From Acer yangbiense (lineage: Eukaryota; Streptophyta; Magnoliopsida; Sapindales; Sapindaceae): DNA of 64,000 nt. The translations under genes and the position numbers were made by a program. Shown here piece by piece: positions 44,234 through 56,661 of the stretch. The stretch spans positions 62,393,959 to 62,457,958 of the forward strand of contig CM017763.1 in assembly GCA_008009225.1 (NCBI GenBank), written 5' to 3'. Position 1 is the stretch's first letter; each line of letters opens with the position of its first letter. Below the pieces are notes generated by a model. That model was not told where the DNA came from. It worked only from the letters and a program-made list of their open reading frames with translations, and searched no databases.

Positions 44234-45699
44234 AGAATCCATTGCAACAGATTGCCATCCGTCGTCAATGATAACAAATTTCGGAGAAATCCCACCTTTC
44301 TCTAAGCTGCAAGAATTTACTAGTTATCACCTTGATTATACTCGAACCACACAATCGAAAATTAATCGTATTGATGAAGATAATTACCTCTCTAATCCTT
44401 GTTTTACACCCTCTGCTGTGACATCAGTGTAGAAAGCATCCCATGTACACCAACCAAACCAGTTCAACATGTCTGGCATCTGAACCATAATCACCAAAAC
44501 ATTAAAATCGGACTTATAACTTCCGCGAAAAACAAGATGGAATTAAAGACATGGCTACTCGGTACGTACCTTCTTCCTCTCGCGGTGAGAAAACGTCTGT
44601 AGATGTCCCTCGACAGCCCTGTAAATAAATCGAAGAACGAACTTTGTCAATCATGATCTAGCCTCTTACGTATGTATTGAATTGAAACATACAACTTACT
44701 TGACTGCATTGGTGATGACATCAAATGGATCAGATCCAGCTGCTACGAAAACCAAATGACTTCCCTCAAATGAATCAACAGCAGGATCTCCTGCAATACA
44801 CACCAAGAATTCAGAAACAAGACAACAACCGAAAAACATCCACAAAGACATCGAATTTGATCAATGATTCTTGTAAACATTATATACCACTCTCCAAGCA
44901 AATCTCCAACTCGTTCTGTTCATTCCCTTGAAGAACAGCCCTGAAATCTCCTTCGAGAATTGGCAAGAACACGGTGTATAACGCGGATTGTTCACCTCCC
45001 TCGTCGAAATGAGACCCCTCTTGTGCTTCAACAACCAAAAATTGGGTCTCATAGGGAATTTCCTGGCCACAATTTCCCATCATCTGTGTCATCCACCACA
45101 TTTTGAACCGAAAAACAGACATGAAACGCAATCCCCTGCAAATCCAACACCATTCATTTTCAAAAACTGTTATTGAAACATTTCACAGAACATCTCACAA
45201 GCACAATAAACAACATAGATTATCTAGATCAAATCAATCCTGCAACTTCCACAAATGACCCCAAATTCAAGACTTGAAGATAATCACTAAAGGGAAAATT
45301 AAATAGCATCCAATTAACATTTTTGGATTACTTGACACATTTTCTTTTCCTTCAATAAATTTTCTCAGCAATTAAGCAGAAAATAAAACATTCATGTCAT
45401 AACCAAAAAGCAAGTTCTTTTCTTTTTCCCCTTTCCATTTTCTCAACAACCAAACATCAAAAAGAAAACAAACAAACAAACAAAAAGAACAAATTTTGAA
45501 CATACTCAAGTTTCCCAACAGGAAAGACTCTTCGGCTGCCAATCTGATCCGACGTGACACCAATAAAAGCTCCATTGATAAGCGAACCACCGGTGGCCGG
45601 AGTCACCACAATATTGTCTTTAACATTAGTCAACACACAATTTCCCATCACCATCAACCTCCCATCATCACTCAAACTGATTCCTGCACCTACCGTCAT
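42184..45699 (-). CDS. RFS1: Galactinol-sucrose galactosyltransferase / alkaline alpha-galactosidase (RFS1/SIP1 type)
   Basis: An intact 12-exon gene encoding 757 aa, GH36 family, acting on raffinose-family oligosaccharides in the cytosol. Exons, first to last: 45506-45699, 44888-45135, 44700-44790, 44570-44618, 44388-44479, 44199-44306, 43565-44110, 43333-43474, 43186-43253, 42956-43090, 42655-42872, 42184-42566. All introns are GT-AG and the phases fit. The protein starts MTVGAGISLSDDG and shows GAFIGVTSDQIGS, FRAVLQGNEQNELEICLESG, FVIIDDGWQS, GYWGGVRPG, the nucleophile motif KVDVQN (Asp about 391), the acid/base motif RASDDFWP (about 451-458) and the ending LYLWNVTIEL. Length agrees with Arabidopsis RFS1 (about 750 aa). 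Members of this clade may be hydrolases rather than raffinose synthases; the sequence alone does not decide. Confidence 0.93.
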
Positions 45700-45807
45700 T
45701 TTTCTCTTCTCACAAGCAGCAACAACAAAAACACACAGAGAGAGACGATGGTGTTGTTGTTTTTGCCAAGGCACGTACGTTCTAGTATTCTAAGATAAGA
45801 TGTGTGA

Positions 45808-45816
45808 TATTTATAG
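45808..45816 (-). promoter_or_regulatory. Probable TATA box of the RFS1-type gene
   Basis: On the minus strand CTATAAATA lies 109 nt upstream of the ATG at 45699, a normal plant spacing allowing a short leader. No competing TATA element is closer. Confidence 0.55.
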
Positions 45817-46526
45817 TGCAGACATTGAAACACATGACATAAACAAGTTACACGATTTTAACTTTCAACGTCAGGAATTGTAAAAAGACATAAATTGCAC
45901 TCCACCACAGTTGTCAATGAAAATTACAGCTGTTACATACAGTGAAGACAAGCAAGTTTGGAAATTACTTTGATCTTGACAATTCTATTGAATCTACCCA
46001 ATTGTGTTACAAGTCTCTACGAAAATTGATAATCAAATGTGTAAGGTGCGTGAAACAAGGGCAAGTGAGTCACTCTTCCTTGGTTTCTGTGTGTTTGTGT
46101 TTTTTTTCTTTAAAAAAAAATCTCTTTATCTGATCTCAAGCATGCATGGCGGTGGCGGGAACCAACTGTGACTGGTTCTTTTTAACTTTTTACTTGATCG
46201 TATCTGTTGTCTATATATGGTGATTGCTGACTTTATTCAAAAAGTTGTATTTCTTTAAGCAGACATGTATGATGATCTTCCATGTGAGTACCTCTTCTAC
46301 CTAACTATCATAAAATATCGTCAATGTTGGACGTAATCATGACCGTTGGATCTATTTTAGACTGGGCCCACCACTGATAGAGATATATACATCTATGATC
46401 TATGTAGTATCCCTCTTCATAAATATCAAAAACTACCAAATTTTTCATACACAAAATGTCACCAATCTTATGATTATTAATTGCCGCCCCCACCATGTGT
46501 AGATTTTTTATTGTAATGTTAAAGTT
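45817..46526. other. Upstream region of the RFS1-type gene
   Basis: Non-coding. It would include the distal promoter of the minus-strand gene. No element or gene was recognised up to the SINE target duplication that begins at 46511. Confidence 0.4.
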
Positions 46527-46814
46527 TTTTTTTTTTTTTTTATTGGAATACAACAACAGGATTACAATATGATTACAGGATTACAACAACAACTGTGATC
46601 CAATGAGAATCGACTTTCAAGCGCAGTCCAGACTGAAGCTCCCACGGACGGGAAAGAGAACCCACACAAAGGAGGGACAACCACCCACACAAAGTGGGAC
46701 AACACCCATGTTTTTAAATGGGTCAAGGAAAATTTACATAATTCTATGCACACACTAGGTCTTGAACCTTGGTGGTGGGGGGTTTCCAAAGAAAAGCCCA
46801 CCACTATGGCGTGT
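46527..46814 (-). mobile_element. tRNA-derived SINE with 16-bp target duplication
   Basis: On the minus strand the element starts with an A-box-like CCATAGTGGTGGGC and a B-box GGTTCAAGACC, and ends in an A-tail (a T run at about 46525-46540 on the plus strand). TTGTAATGTTAAAGTT lies at 46511-46526 and 46815-46830. The sequence has no coding frame of note. Confidence 0.88.
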
Positions 46815-47106
46815 TTGTAATGTTAAAGTTGATTGCTTGTTGAAAAGCTAAAGAGTGGGAACTGAAAAAAATAAATAAATAAATAAATAAATATTTGTCA
46901 ACTCAACTTCCGTCAAGCAATATATAGTTTAAAGAGAACTAAAAGTGTACATAAACTTATCATTCAATTTCATAGATATCCATTAAATACACAAGTTAAC
47001 ATTTATATACAAGTATTTACGGTTGTAATTCGATAAATTTTACTTTAACTATACAGATTTAACGTGGAAATTCATACCTTCTAAGTATGTATATATATAA
47101 TTAAAT

Positions 47107-47278
47107 GAGTAATGCAAGTCGTCCGAATTTTTTTTTTCAAATGATGTGACAGGTGAGGTGTCAACATCACATCAGTTACCATATAATCTCATGATTTATA
47201 ATATGTTGACACCTCACATGCCACATCATTTTAGACAGAATTTGGGAAGAAAAAAAATTGGGACGTCTAGCATTACTC
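47107..47278. mobile_element. Foldback MITE (172 bp)
   Basis: The termini are GAGTAATGCAAGTCGTCC and, on the reverse strand, GAGTAATGCTAGACGTCCC. Inner arms share TGTTGACACCTCAC and run close to the centre. Flanks TAATTAAAT and TAATTATGC are only partly alike, so the target duplication is uncertain. Confidence 0.7.
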
Positions 47279-47328
47279 TAATTATGCGAGTATATATATA
47301 TATATAAGCTTAGGAGAGCAAAGAGTTA

Positions 47329-47769
47329 GAGCATCTCCAATGCTAATGTGGGTTGTGAAAAAATTAGTTGCCACGTAGGATGGACATCCATTTTGTTAAA
47401 AAATCCATCTCCAATGCAACATCTCTAGTACAACTTCAAGATGAGGTGGCAACTTTTTTTTTAGAGGCTGTCAACATGACTCTCTGATTTCAGACAGTCT
47501 GTTGGACGGCCGTCTTGTTGGCCCAGTCAGCAACCACTCTTGTCTTTTACCTTATTTTATTCAATAATTCTAAAATATATTTAAGGAGACCAATAATAAA
47601 TTGACACGTCATTAAAAACATATATGTTACAAGTGAAGCATTGGAGACCACTTTTTTATTTGGATGTCTATCAAGTTTAGTTACATGCCACATATGAAGC
47701 AATTGGCTTGACAATGTTGACATATCACTATTTTCTCAAATGTAAGCCACATTACCATTGGAGATGCTC
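47329..47769. mobile_element. PIF/Harbinger-type MITE (441 bp)
   Basis: The inverted termini are GAGCATCTCCAATGCTAATG and GAGCATCTCCAATGGTAATG. The direct 3-bp flank TTA lies at 47326-47328 and 47770-47772. It belongs to the same terminal family as 2319-2819. Confidence 0.82.
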
Positions 47770-48178
47770 TTAGGTGGAGAGAAGTGGAGATATCATACGT
47801 GGGAATGATGTGGAAAAGAGAAATGAAGAGGTCAAAGAAGAGTTGGAATACACGTGTAGACACATCAGATTTGGTGCAGATCCTACTTGGCATTTATATC
47901 ATTATCTAATCATCAATCACGTTTTAATATTGCTGATTCAAAGCATTTGATTTGCCGCACAAATTATTGGTTAGGAACTGAGGACTGAGGAATGGGTGAT
48001 ACCATTCTCATGTCTCTCGGCACATATTAGTTGAATGAGTATTAATTACATTGGACGGTTGTCATTCTTTAATTGATTATTAGTTATCTAAGTTCTTATT
48101 CATGTATTTGAAAAAAATAAATAAATAAATAAAAAAGATGAACGGAGATTTCTCTAAATTATACGAGTATATAGTAGG

Positions 48179-49163
48179 CAAGGACGGTTGCAGTGTAGGA
48201 CGAGGGGGGCCACTGCCCGCCCTAAGTTTTGAAAGATTATAAATTTACCTCTATTTTAATTTTTATAATATCCTCGATTTTCATGTTTTTGTGTTTTTAT
48301 CCCTATTTCATTTTTATTTTTCTAATTTTCTATAAATGAAACATCTAATGTTTTTCCATCAAATCACATTAAAATAATAATAATAATAATAAATTTTAAA
48401 ATAAAAAAAATCTTTGACTCTATAAATAGTGTTTCTTTTGAAGTATCTTAAATATAAATGAAAATCGAATTATAACATATTGTTCTATCTCAACTGATAT
48501 TATTTTCTCATTCAAATAATTTTATTATCTCCTAAGATTTTACTTATCTCATTCACCCTAATAGCATATATTATACTTTTGATGTGTTATTTTTAAAAAA
48601 TAATCAATGGGTTAATTTATATAATTAAAACATGCTAACTAAACATATACATATGTTAGCTAGATTACAAGATGATGTTGACACAGTGGTATAGATGTCT
48701 CTCACACTCACACCACGAGGTTGTGGGTTTGAGTTTCCCCCTCTCCCCAAACCTTCGAATTATTATAATATTTTAAAAAATATATACATATATTTATGTT
48801 TAACTATTAAGATATTTTATCAAACAAACTTTTTTAATTTTTAAAAATTAAAATAGTTTTTGGATGTTAGTAAAATACTATAAGTACAATTTAATTTTTA
48901 ATTAGTTTTCTAACTCATAAACACTATTATTGAATTATGAATAAAGGGCCAAAAAGTTTTTATATATTATGCTTAGAGTAATTTTAGACATTTCATCTTT
49001 ATAAATCAACTTGTATTTCAACTATTAATGTGTCAATTGACAAATGAATAAGGTATTTTTTTTTTTTTGATTAATTTTTTCTTTATTATAACCTTTAAAA
49101 TACATTATATAACTCATTATTTTATAACACCTCCATTGAAAACAATTTTTGACGCCGTCCCTG
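48179..49163. mobile_element. Non-autonomous hAT-like element (985 bp)
   Basis: The ends are CAAGGACGGTTGCA and, on the reverse strand, CAGGGACGGCGTCA. The 8-bp flanks ATAGTAGG (48171-48178) and TTAGTAGG (49164-49171) differ by one base, fitting a hAT target duplication. The interior is AT-rich and lacks a transposase; it contains a SINE-like tract near 48676-48780. Confidence 0.65.
48676..48780 (+). mobile_element. Short tRNA-derived SINE (family of 37875)
   Basis: It reads GACACAGTGGTATAGATG (A-box region), CACCACGAGGTTGTGGGTTT (B-box region), then AATTATTATAATATTTT and an A-rich tail. The order and words match the SINE at 37875-37973. It is nested in the hAT-like element. Confidence 0.65.
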
Positions 49164-49207
49164 TTAGTAGGGCTATCCAGACCACATTTACGTACTTGTT
49201 TTTCAAT

Positions 49208-49530
49208 TAAATAATATCATAGCATTCCCGATTTGCATGATTGATCAATCAATCAAGATTTGTCATCTGATGCCTATATATATATAGTCTTTTTATTATC
49301 AGTTCGCTATGTGGGCCACTGGATTTAAATACTTTGACTGACAAGTGCATACAGCCAAGTCAAAGTATTTAAATCCAGTGGCCCACATGCAAGGAACTAA
49401 TATAACTTTTGTCAGTTCGAACTGATAATAGAATTTATATATATATATTTAAATAATATCATAGCATTCCCGATTTGCATGATTGATCAATCAATCAAGA
49501 CTTGTCATCTGATGCCTATATATATATATA
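49208..49530. repeat. Foldback insertion between 80-bp direct repeats
   Basis: An 80-bp segment (with ATCATAGCATTCCCGATTTG and TTGATCAATCAATCAAGA) occurs at 49208-49286 and 49449-49530 with one substitution before the TA runs. Between them lies a hairpin whose arms share ATGTGGGCCACTGGATTTAA and the bases after it as far as ACTTTGACT. Confidence 0.85.
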
Positions 49531-49997
49531 TATTATCTTTTCAATCATCTTATGAGTGTGATTAATGTTGATTATATATTTTATTTTATTTTTACTGAAA
49601 TTTGGGAGATTATTCAAATGTAACAGTTTTAGTATTTGACAAAAAAGTGGGTGATTCAGCTGAAACACAATCACACACGAAATTATGTTGGTCCAATTGA
49701 ATTTTGGTTGTCAATTTGTCATTGTTACACCATTGCTACTCTTCATAAATCAATCATTGCTACACAATTATCAGTTAATTAAGCTATAAAGTTTGGCACT
49801 ATTATTGTTTGAATACGTAATTTGAATAACTATTCACATTGACCGAAATAACAAAAAACCCTAGCAACTTAGAATTTGAATCAAACTTGATTGGATTAGA
49901 ATTTATATATATATATAAATTTTCAAGTCAGTGCGCACCAATATAACTTACATCAGTGCGTTACATGTGGATCACTAGATTTACTTGATTTGACTTA

Positions 49998-51162
49998 GGG
50001 GGGTGTATTCAATTAGGATTAATTAGGATTCTTGAAGACATTTAAAAACATTTTTTAAATGACAGATTTTCATGGATTTATATAATGGATTTATATAGAC
50101 TTTTATAAATCCACATGGACTTTCATTGATTTGTTTAGACATCCATCTCAGACTTTTATGGACTTGTTTAGACATCTATCTCAGACTTTTATGGATTTAT
50201 TTAGACATCCAAGGATTTTCATGGATTTGTTATCTCTGGCTTATCAATAGTAAGCTAATTATAGCTAATTATCAAAAAAACCTTTGAAGTTGGAATGAGC
50301 AAATTTGATACACCAGTCAATCTATATTTGCATATATATATATATATATATAGTCTGAGGTTGTTGCTGATGCAAACAAAACGATTGAATTGAACCCAAA
50401 ATTGTCTAAGGTTTATCTGCGTAAAGGCACTACTTGCATGAAGTGCAGATGAATTATTTTTCTTTAAAATAAAATGCTAATAAAGAGTTTTTTTTTTTTT
50501 TTTTAAGCTAATAAAGAGTGAGCATTTTGGTGTTTGATTGAAGGCTCTATAGATTAAGGTGTTTGATTGAAGGCTCTATAGATTAATTTGGTGTTGTTTT
50601 GTACAGTTTTGGCATGTAGTGAGTTTTGTACTTGTTATATATAATTATGTGACTGCAAAATATTCTCACATATATAATTATGTGCAGTTTTTTTTTTTTT
50701 TTTTTTTTAATTCACAGAACATGCTGGGGATGGAAGCTTATTATTCTCACATGCATCGGTTTTTTTAATTTTTACATATTAGTGCTTTTCGTTTCTGTTT
50801 TGAGAGAGAGAGGGAAAGCAAAATCCACCAAAATCTTTTGGGAGAAGGCTGGACATGTTATGACATTTGATATTTATATCTCTCACCATCAAATCCACCA
50901 AAATCCATCAAAATCCATGACCTAAGAAAATCCTTTAAAATCCAGTCCTAATTGAATACACCTTGATTCTTGTAGACATTTTTAAAGTCCTAATTCAATA
51001 CACCTAGATTTGAAAGGATTCTTTAAAAGTCCATATAAATCCTAATTGAATACCACTGGATTCATATGGACTCTTTTAAAGTCTTTAAATGTCCAAATTG
51101 AATACACCAGGATTTATAATGTCTTTAAATGTCCTCAAGAATCCTAATTGAATACACCCCCC
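49998..51162. mobile_element. PIF/Harbinger-type element carrying an SGT1 exon (1165 bp)
   Basis: The inverted termini are GGGGGGTGTATTCAATTAGG on both strands. The direct 3-bp flank TTA lies at 49995-49997 and 51163-51165. The subterminal regions are rich in repeated ATGGATTT/AAATCCAT phrases. The centre (50357-50442) holds a captured SGT1 fragment. The element itself sits inside an older AT-rich foldback, whose outer part near 51190 resembles the hairpin near 49430. Confidence 0.85.
50357..50442 (+). pseudogene. Captured SGT1 TPR-domain exon fragment
   Basis: The plus strand reads EVVADANKTIELNPKLSKVY then LRKGTTCMK, which matches the TPR domain of plant SGT1, a co-chaperone needed for NLR stability. 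It ends at an AA|GT donor-like junction (50442/50443) followed by intron-like sequence, so it was captured as genomic DNA. Only about 29 codons remain. It has no start codon and is not a gene. Confidence 0.8.
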
Positions 51163-51165
51163 TTA

Positions 51166-51667
51166 GTGTGTATACACTTGTCAGTGTTTCTCCATTCGAA
51201 CCGACAATAGAAAAATTATATATATATAAAGTTGTAAAATGTATCATAGTCACACCTACTATCAACTACATAGCTGAAACGATGATTATCGGGTGCAACA
51301 ATTCTAATTAGATTCCGTGCAAAAGTTGTACTAAATTGGGTTTTTGGGTTAGAGATGGACTAAGGGACTGATTTGAAGCTACCTCAGGCCTCAGCTGTAA
51401 ATTTCATTAAACTCAGATTGTGAAAACAGAAAACCTTTAATAATCCATTTATAAACATATTATGCAAGACGAAAAAGGCGATAATGAGAGAGTTTTGTAG
51501 GATCTTTAACAACGGAGAAACCGAAGAACGTCGTTACATTTTGCATTACTAATCCAATTCCAGACACTCCAAATCATGAAACTCCAAACTTGTTTAACAA
51601 ATTTAGTCAAAGAGATGTGAAAAAATTTACTCTTTCTCAAAGGGGCAGCATTTTCATCTTTCTTCCA
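51166..51667. other. 3' flank of the RAD23 gene
   Basis: Non-coding, AT-rich. The part next to 51667 would hold the 3' UTR and polyadenylation signals of the minus-strand RAD23 gene. Confidence 0.5.
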
Positions 51668-54600
51668 TCAATCTTCAAACTCATGCATGTGGTCTAAAAG
51701 GTAGTTGGCAGCCAACTCTTCGTTCTTGTTGCAGGCAAAGAACACCTCAAGTACAAGTGCTCGGTCGAAGCCCATTGCTTCAAGCTGAATCATCAGATGA
51801 CAAAAGAACCGGTCACTAAATAATTGATATGCATAATGTTGCTCGATCCATGAATAAATCACAATAACAGTGTACATATCCGACATAAACTCATGTAAGA
51901 ACTTACACGTTCTATGGCTTCACGCTCCTCAGGTGTAACAGTTACTGACTGTGGCATTGCTGCAGCAAGTTGACTGCCAATATTCCTATAACATATGAAG
52001 AAAAGTGAGCACAATAAACACACAAAAGCTCGTAAGATAAGCCTAGAGGAAAATCTTACCCTTCACCACCTTCAACGGGTTCATTGATAAGGCGAAGGAA
52101 GTCAGCCTGATGCTCCTGAATAAGCCTCATTAGCTGAGGATTTTGTTTCCCCAACTCTTGAAGCATGGGCTGCATAAGGAAGAGCATTAGAAGTTAGAAC
52201 AACCTTCTAACAAGCAAAGACGGATCAGAGTAATGAGTAATAATAACCTGCAATATCTGTGGGTTTGCCTGCACCATAGCTCGCAAGGCTTGAAACTGTA
52301 ACAAGGAACAAAAGTTTATTATAAAGGAGAAACAGGAAGGACATAAGTAGACAAGAGCACACTTGCAAACGCAACATGTATGCACACATACACACACATA
52401 GGAGAGAGAACAAGAGACAAACCTGCTGACTACTACGTAAAAACTCAAGACTTCCTACACCAGCAGCACCTGATCCCATGTCGGGAAGACCCTGTTTCAA
52501 TAAACTTGAATTCTTCAACCAAAACAATCTCGCATAATTTGTAAACAAAGGTCTCACTCACACAGCAACTACCTGTGGAAAGAGGTCCAAAGGATTCGCA
52601 TTGGGTCCACTAGAAGGAACTGGTGCTGGCTGAGTTGGTTGTAGGGGCTGGGCTGGAGGGTTTGCAACTTGCGCACCACCAGGGACACGTGCAACAGGTG
52701 GAACTTCAGCTTGCTCAGGAATACCCTGATATTTTAAATTACCAAATGGGGAGAAAACATCATCATCATCATCATCACAGATAATTACGATGTTGAGAGA
52801 ATCATATGAAATAAAATGGCAAATATAGACACTGCCCTATATGTTAAATCTTGAATCAACTCCATTTCAGAGCAATGAACCCATGGATGAATATATTTAA
52901 GTTAACACTTTTAATGTGAAATAGAGGCAACAACAGGACGTTGGGAACCAATGGCCAACTGCCAACAACACCACAACTTTTCCCGAAAAGATAAAAACAA
53001 CTATAATTATCAATTGAACAATCAACAAAAGACATTTCTGATGATGATAACATTGCCCTGTTAGCTGATAGCCTGATAACTATCTACTGACATCCCACCA
53101 AGTCACCAACTTGAAAACCATACAGTACTTGATCAAACTTTCAACATGCAAGCCCAAAGGCTTAGTGCATGAATGATATCATGCAAAGAAGCAGTATGCA
53201 ATATAGTATACTTGTAACTCGAGCAAAATAGAGCAGCATGCCCAGAAAGCCATGCAACATAAAAAATAAAAAAAACAAAAAATAAAAACAATGAATGATA
53301 GCATCTAATTGATACTCCACCAAACTAAGAATTGCAAAATCGACAATAGTAACATCAGCAAGTTCAATCATACAAAAGAATCACAAAATTAGAAAACCAC
53401 GATGATCATCCAGAAGAAGCTCAACTGTTATCTTCCATTGTAATCTATTCAAGGAAACCCAGAAACAATAGAAGTGATAAAAAGCCACCAACTATGAGAT
53501 AAAAAAATATTTTATTTACACAAGAAAGACAAGGCAAGGAGTGATGTATTTTGTTTTCTCAAACAAGAAAAGAAATTTCAAACCAAAGAATAATATGATA
53601 ACAAATGCATTCTATAAATGAGTAATGGCCGTAGATTCCTTCCGAACCATGAATATGAAAAAAAGATCACACAGTAAAGATATACTAACAGAATATAAAT
53701 ATTCAACAGCTCGCTCAGGGTTGTTGAAAGCTGCACGAAGTGCACGAAGAACAATATCTCTATCCCAAGTCCCTCCGCCCATATCAAGAATCTGCTGTAT
53801 TGTTCCCTCTAGGTTGTTCCCTGCAACCAGATTAGATGCAGCTTGGCCATAGACATCAGGCTCGGTCCTGTTTCACCAACAGTAATGGATTTTAAGAGAA
53901 TAAAAGCAATGTAACAGCAGCCAACCCCCAACATCCCCTCAGAAAAAGATACATATACGTATAAATATACACACATGTACATGAGAGTTCACTAAGTCAT
54001 AATAATAAAACATTGATTAAAATCAAAAGAGCAACCTCCACAGATCAAGAAAAAAACACAAAATTTGCATCTATAAATGAAGGTACTCACGTAGCAGTAA
54101 CTGATGGAGCGGGAGCAGGAGCAGGAGCAGCAGGGGCAGGGGCAGGGGATGGAGCGGGAGCAGGCCTGTGAAATGGAAAATGATTAAACAAATATTATAG
54201 AACATGCCCTAGCATACAATGCTTATATTGTATATATAATAAAGTCTTGAATGTTGATAAGGCAAGTCCATGAAAGTCTCAGACTCACTGTGTTGAAGTT
54301 GGTGCCTGAGTCTGAGTGACTGCTGCTGGAGTTGATGCCAGGGTTGGGGCACTTGTCTGGGGAGTCTACAAACAAGACATATTTACTAATAAATTTTACA
54401 CCATTGACAATGAATAAAAACAGTTCAAGCACTGGACTTCAGAAATTCAGAACTCCAAGGAGTCAGCAAGAGCACTAAGGAAACCAGAAAAAGTCCTAAT
54501 ACTACTCTGCACATACTTTACGAAAAAGGAATCTCTAGGAAAGAACGTAAAAAATCTGAAACTAAAATGTAAATAATTAACCATACTTGTATACGTTGAG

Positions 54601-56661
54601 ATAATCATATGAAGAAAGCATAAACATAGCAAACAATTAATAATCACTGACCTCTAAAAATAATTTTAAAGAAGTAATAAATACACATCATATTCCACAA
54701 AACTTAACAAAATACAGTTAAGTATTAAGTATTCCTCATTGGTCAAAAAAGACAGCCATATTTTCAGATTCTGTGTTACACATCTTACTAAATACTTGCC
54801 ATAACTTTAATAATTTGCAGAAAAAATTGGATAAAACATGCAATTGTGCACCGAAACATTGAGTTCCTAATCAGCCTTGATTGTCATGGGTTAGAAATAA
54901 GCAACATGTGCAAAGACACATGTTCTATTTAGGCATATGTTCCTATATTCTAAAACTAAAATTTTAAGTAACATCGTACACATAAATTCTTCCCAGCAAC
55001 AGATGTTCCACCCATCAAAGAGCAAGACATTTAGTTCAAAGTACCAGGGCCTTTAAAGTGAAATCCATTCATACCTTAGTTGCAGGTGCAGGTGATGTAG
55101 TTGAACCTTCGCCAGGTGAGGTCTTATTCTACAATTGTTTGAGCATATGAAAGGAGGCAAAAGAAAGTTAGTGCAAAAGAATAGAGTGTTGCAATGAATC
55201 ATCAATAATCAGGAGGATTTATCAAAAACATTAGATGAACAATGGGGATTAGATATGGGGATTAGATATGGGTGTGAACCAATTATAAAGCCAAGAAATC
55301 AAAATTCCTAGTTTGCATGGTATCAACAATTTCAAAATATATAACCCGTTGATGACTAGAGTGATATTAACTGTTATTTAACATCAATTGTGCACCAAAT
55401 TGAGATTTGAGATTCAAGCAAAAAATTCAATTTGATTGAAACTTTGAACGTTACACTAGTTTATTTGCTTGAAGCCTTGAATGAGTTGGTACCATCCATT
55501 CTTAGGATGACCCCATAAAAACCAAGATCCACAAAAGCCCCTAAACATGAGCAATTTTCTATAAAACTGAACGTCAACACTTCCTCACAAAAAGGGATGT
55601 TTAAAAAGCCAATGTAATTGCACTAAACTAGTTCTTTGGAATTTTGATATCAAAACTAATCTCACCTTAGTTAACATGATCACAACAAAACTATTTTCAG
55701 CAACTTTGTTCTCTTCCAGTGTAGTGTTATCTTTGAGGACTTTCCCCTGATGAATAAGCATCTGTAGTGCAGCAGGATAAACATCTGATCCTTGAACAGT
55801 TTCTATGTTCTTTTTCACATCAACAACCTAAAAAGAAACACAATTACTTCTGGTTGCGATAATACTACATAAGAACATAATGAACAAGTTTACACACAAT
55901 AGTAAAGATAATATATATTGAAAATTTTGGTCCCACGGAAACAGTAACGATATAGAATGCAGTCAAGGAGTTGTATTTAATCAAAAACAAATGTGAAACC
56001 ACAGATAATCATCCGATTCCTTGTGATCAACTTGCTTTCGATGACAGCATAACTACATTACTTAAATATAAAATCTTCTGCTTCTATTTCTATCTACTAC
56101 ATTACATAAATATGAAGCGTCCGAGATATATACTGATACACTTCACTCTTACCGATAATTACATACACTGTATCGCATCTAGACAATGATCACACTAGTC
56201 AATTCAATGTAAAATACAGCAAAATAAACAACAGACGGGTAAGCAGTTATTTCTACACTATATGACTATCATGAACCAATCACTTCCTGAATTCCAACAT
56301 CAACAAATATCATTAGTCATTACACACTTAATTTACCAATCTAAATTCAACCAAATACTATACAGATTCACTATTAAACCTAAAAAAAATAAAATAAAAT
56401 AAAAAATCCACAATTTTCAATGAATTCATAAAATACGCAAACACAAAAAACCACACTCGAAAACCCTAATTATCACTCAATTTGAAGAAAACAAGATAAA
56501 GCCAAATTACGGAAACCCTGGAAATTATCAATCCACAATTGTGACCAAAATTATTTGTATAAAAATAATAATAATAACAAGAAAAGAAAACGAACCGTGT
56601 CTTGGGGTTTAACTTCAATTTCGAAGTGAGTGCCTTTGAGAGTTTTGACGAAAATCTTCAT
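51668..56661 (-). CDS. RAD23: RAD23 ubiquitin receptor / DNA repair protein
   Basis: An intact 12-exon gene encoding 395 aa. The protein carries ubiquitylated substrates to the 26S proteasome and partners XPC/RAD4 in nucleotide excision repair. Exons, first to last: 56596-56661, 55666-55827, 55075-55128, 54289-54365, 54091-54165, 53690-53867, 52573-52725, 52423-52491, 52248-52295, 52060-52169, 51907-51985, 51668-51784; all introns GT-AG with consistent phase. Domains: ubiquitin-like (1-76, starting MKIFVKTLKGTHFEIEV), a Pro/Ala/Thr-rich linker (about 77-144, including PAPAPSPAPAPAAPAPAPAP), UBA1 (about 161-202, ILDMGGGTWDRDIVLRALRA), STI1/XPC-binding (about 268-325, FQALRAMVQANPQILQ) and UBA2 (about 349-392, LEAMGFDRALVLEVFFAC). 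This fits plant RAD23B/C/D proteins. The start is the only ATG that opens the ubiquitin-like domain. Confidence 0.95.

Noticed and set aside
45496..45798. Plus-strand frames of 79-100 codons over the raffinose-synthase first exon
   Set aside because: They are shadows of a well-supported coding exon on the other strand.
48676..48780. A tRNA gene suggested by A-box and B-box-like words
   Set aside because: There is no cloverleaf, and the tract shares body and A-rich tail with other SINE copies.
53625..53852. A 75-codon plus-strand frame
   Set aside because: It overlaps RAD23 exon 6 (UBA1) on the opposite strand.
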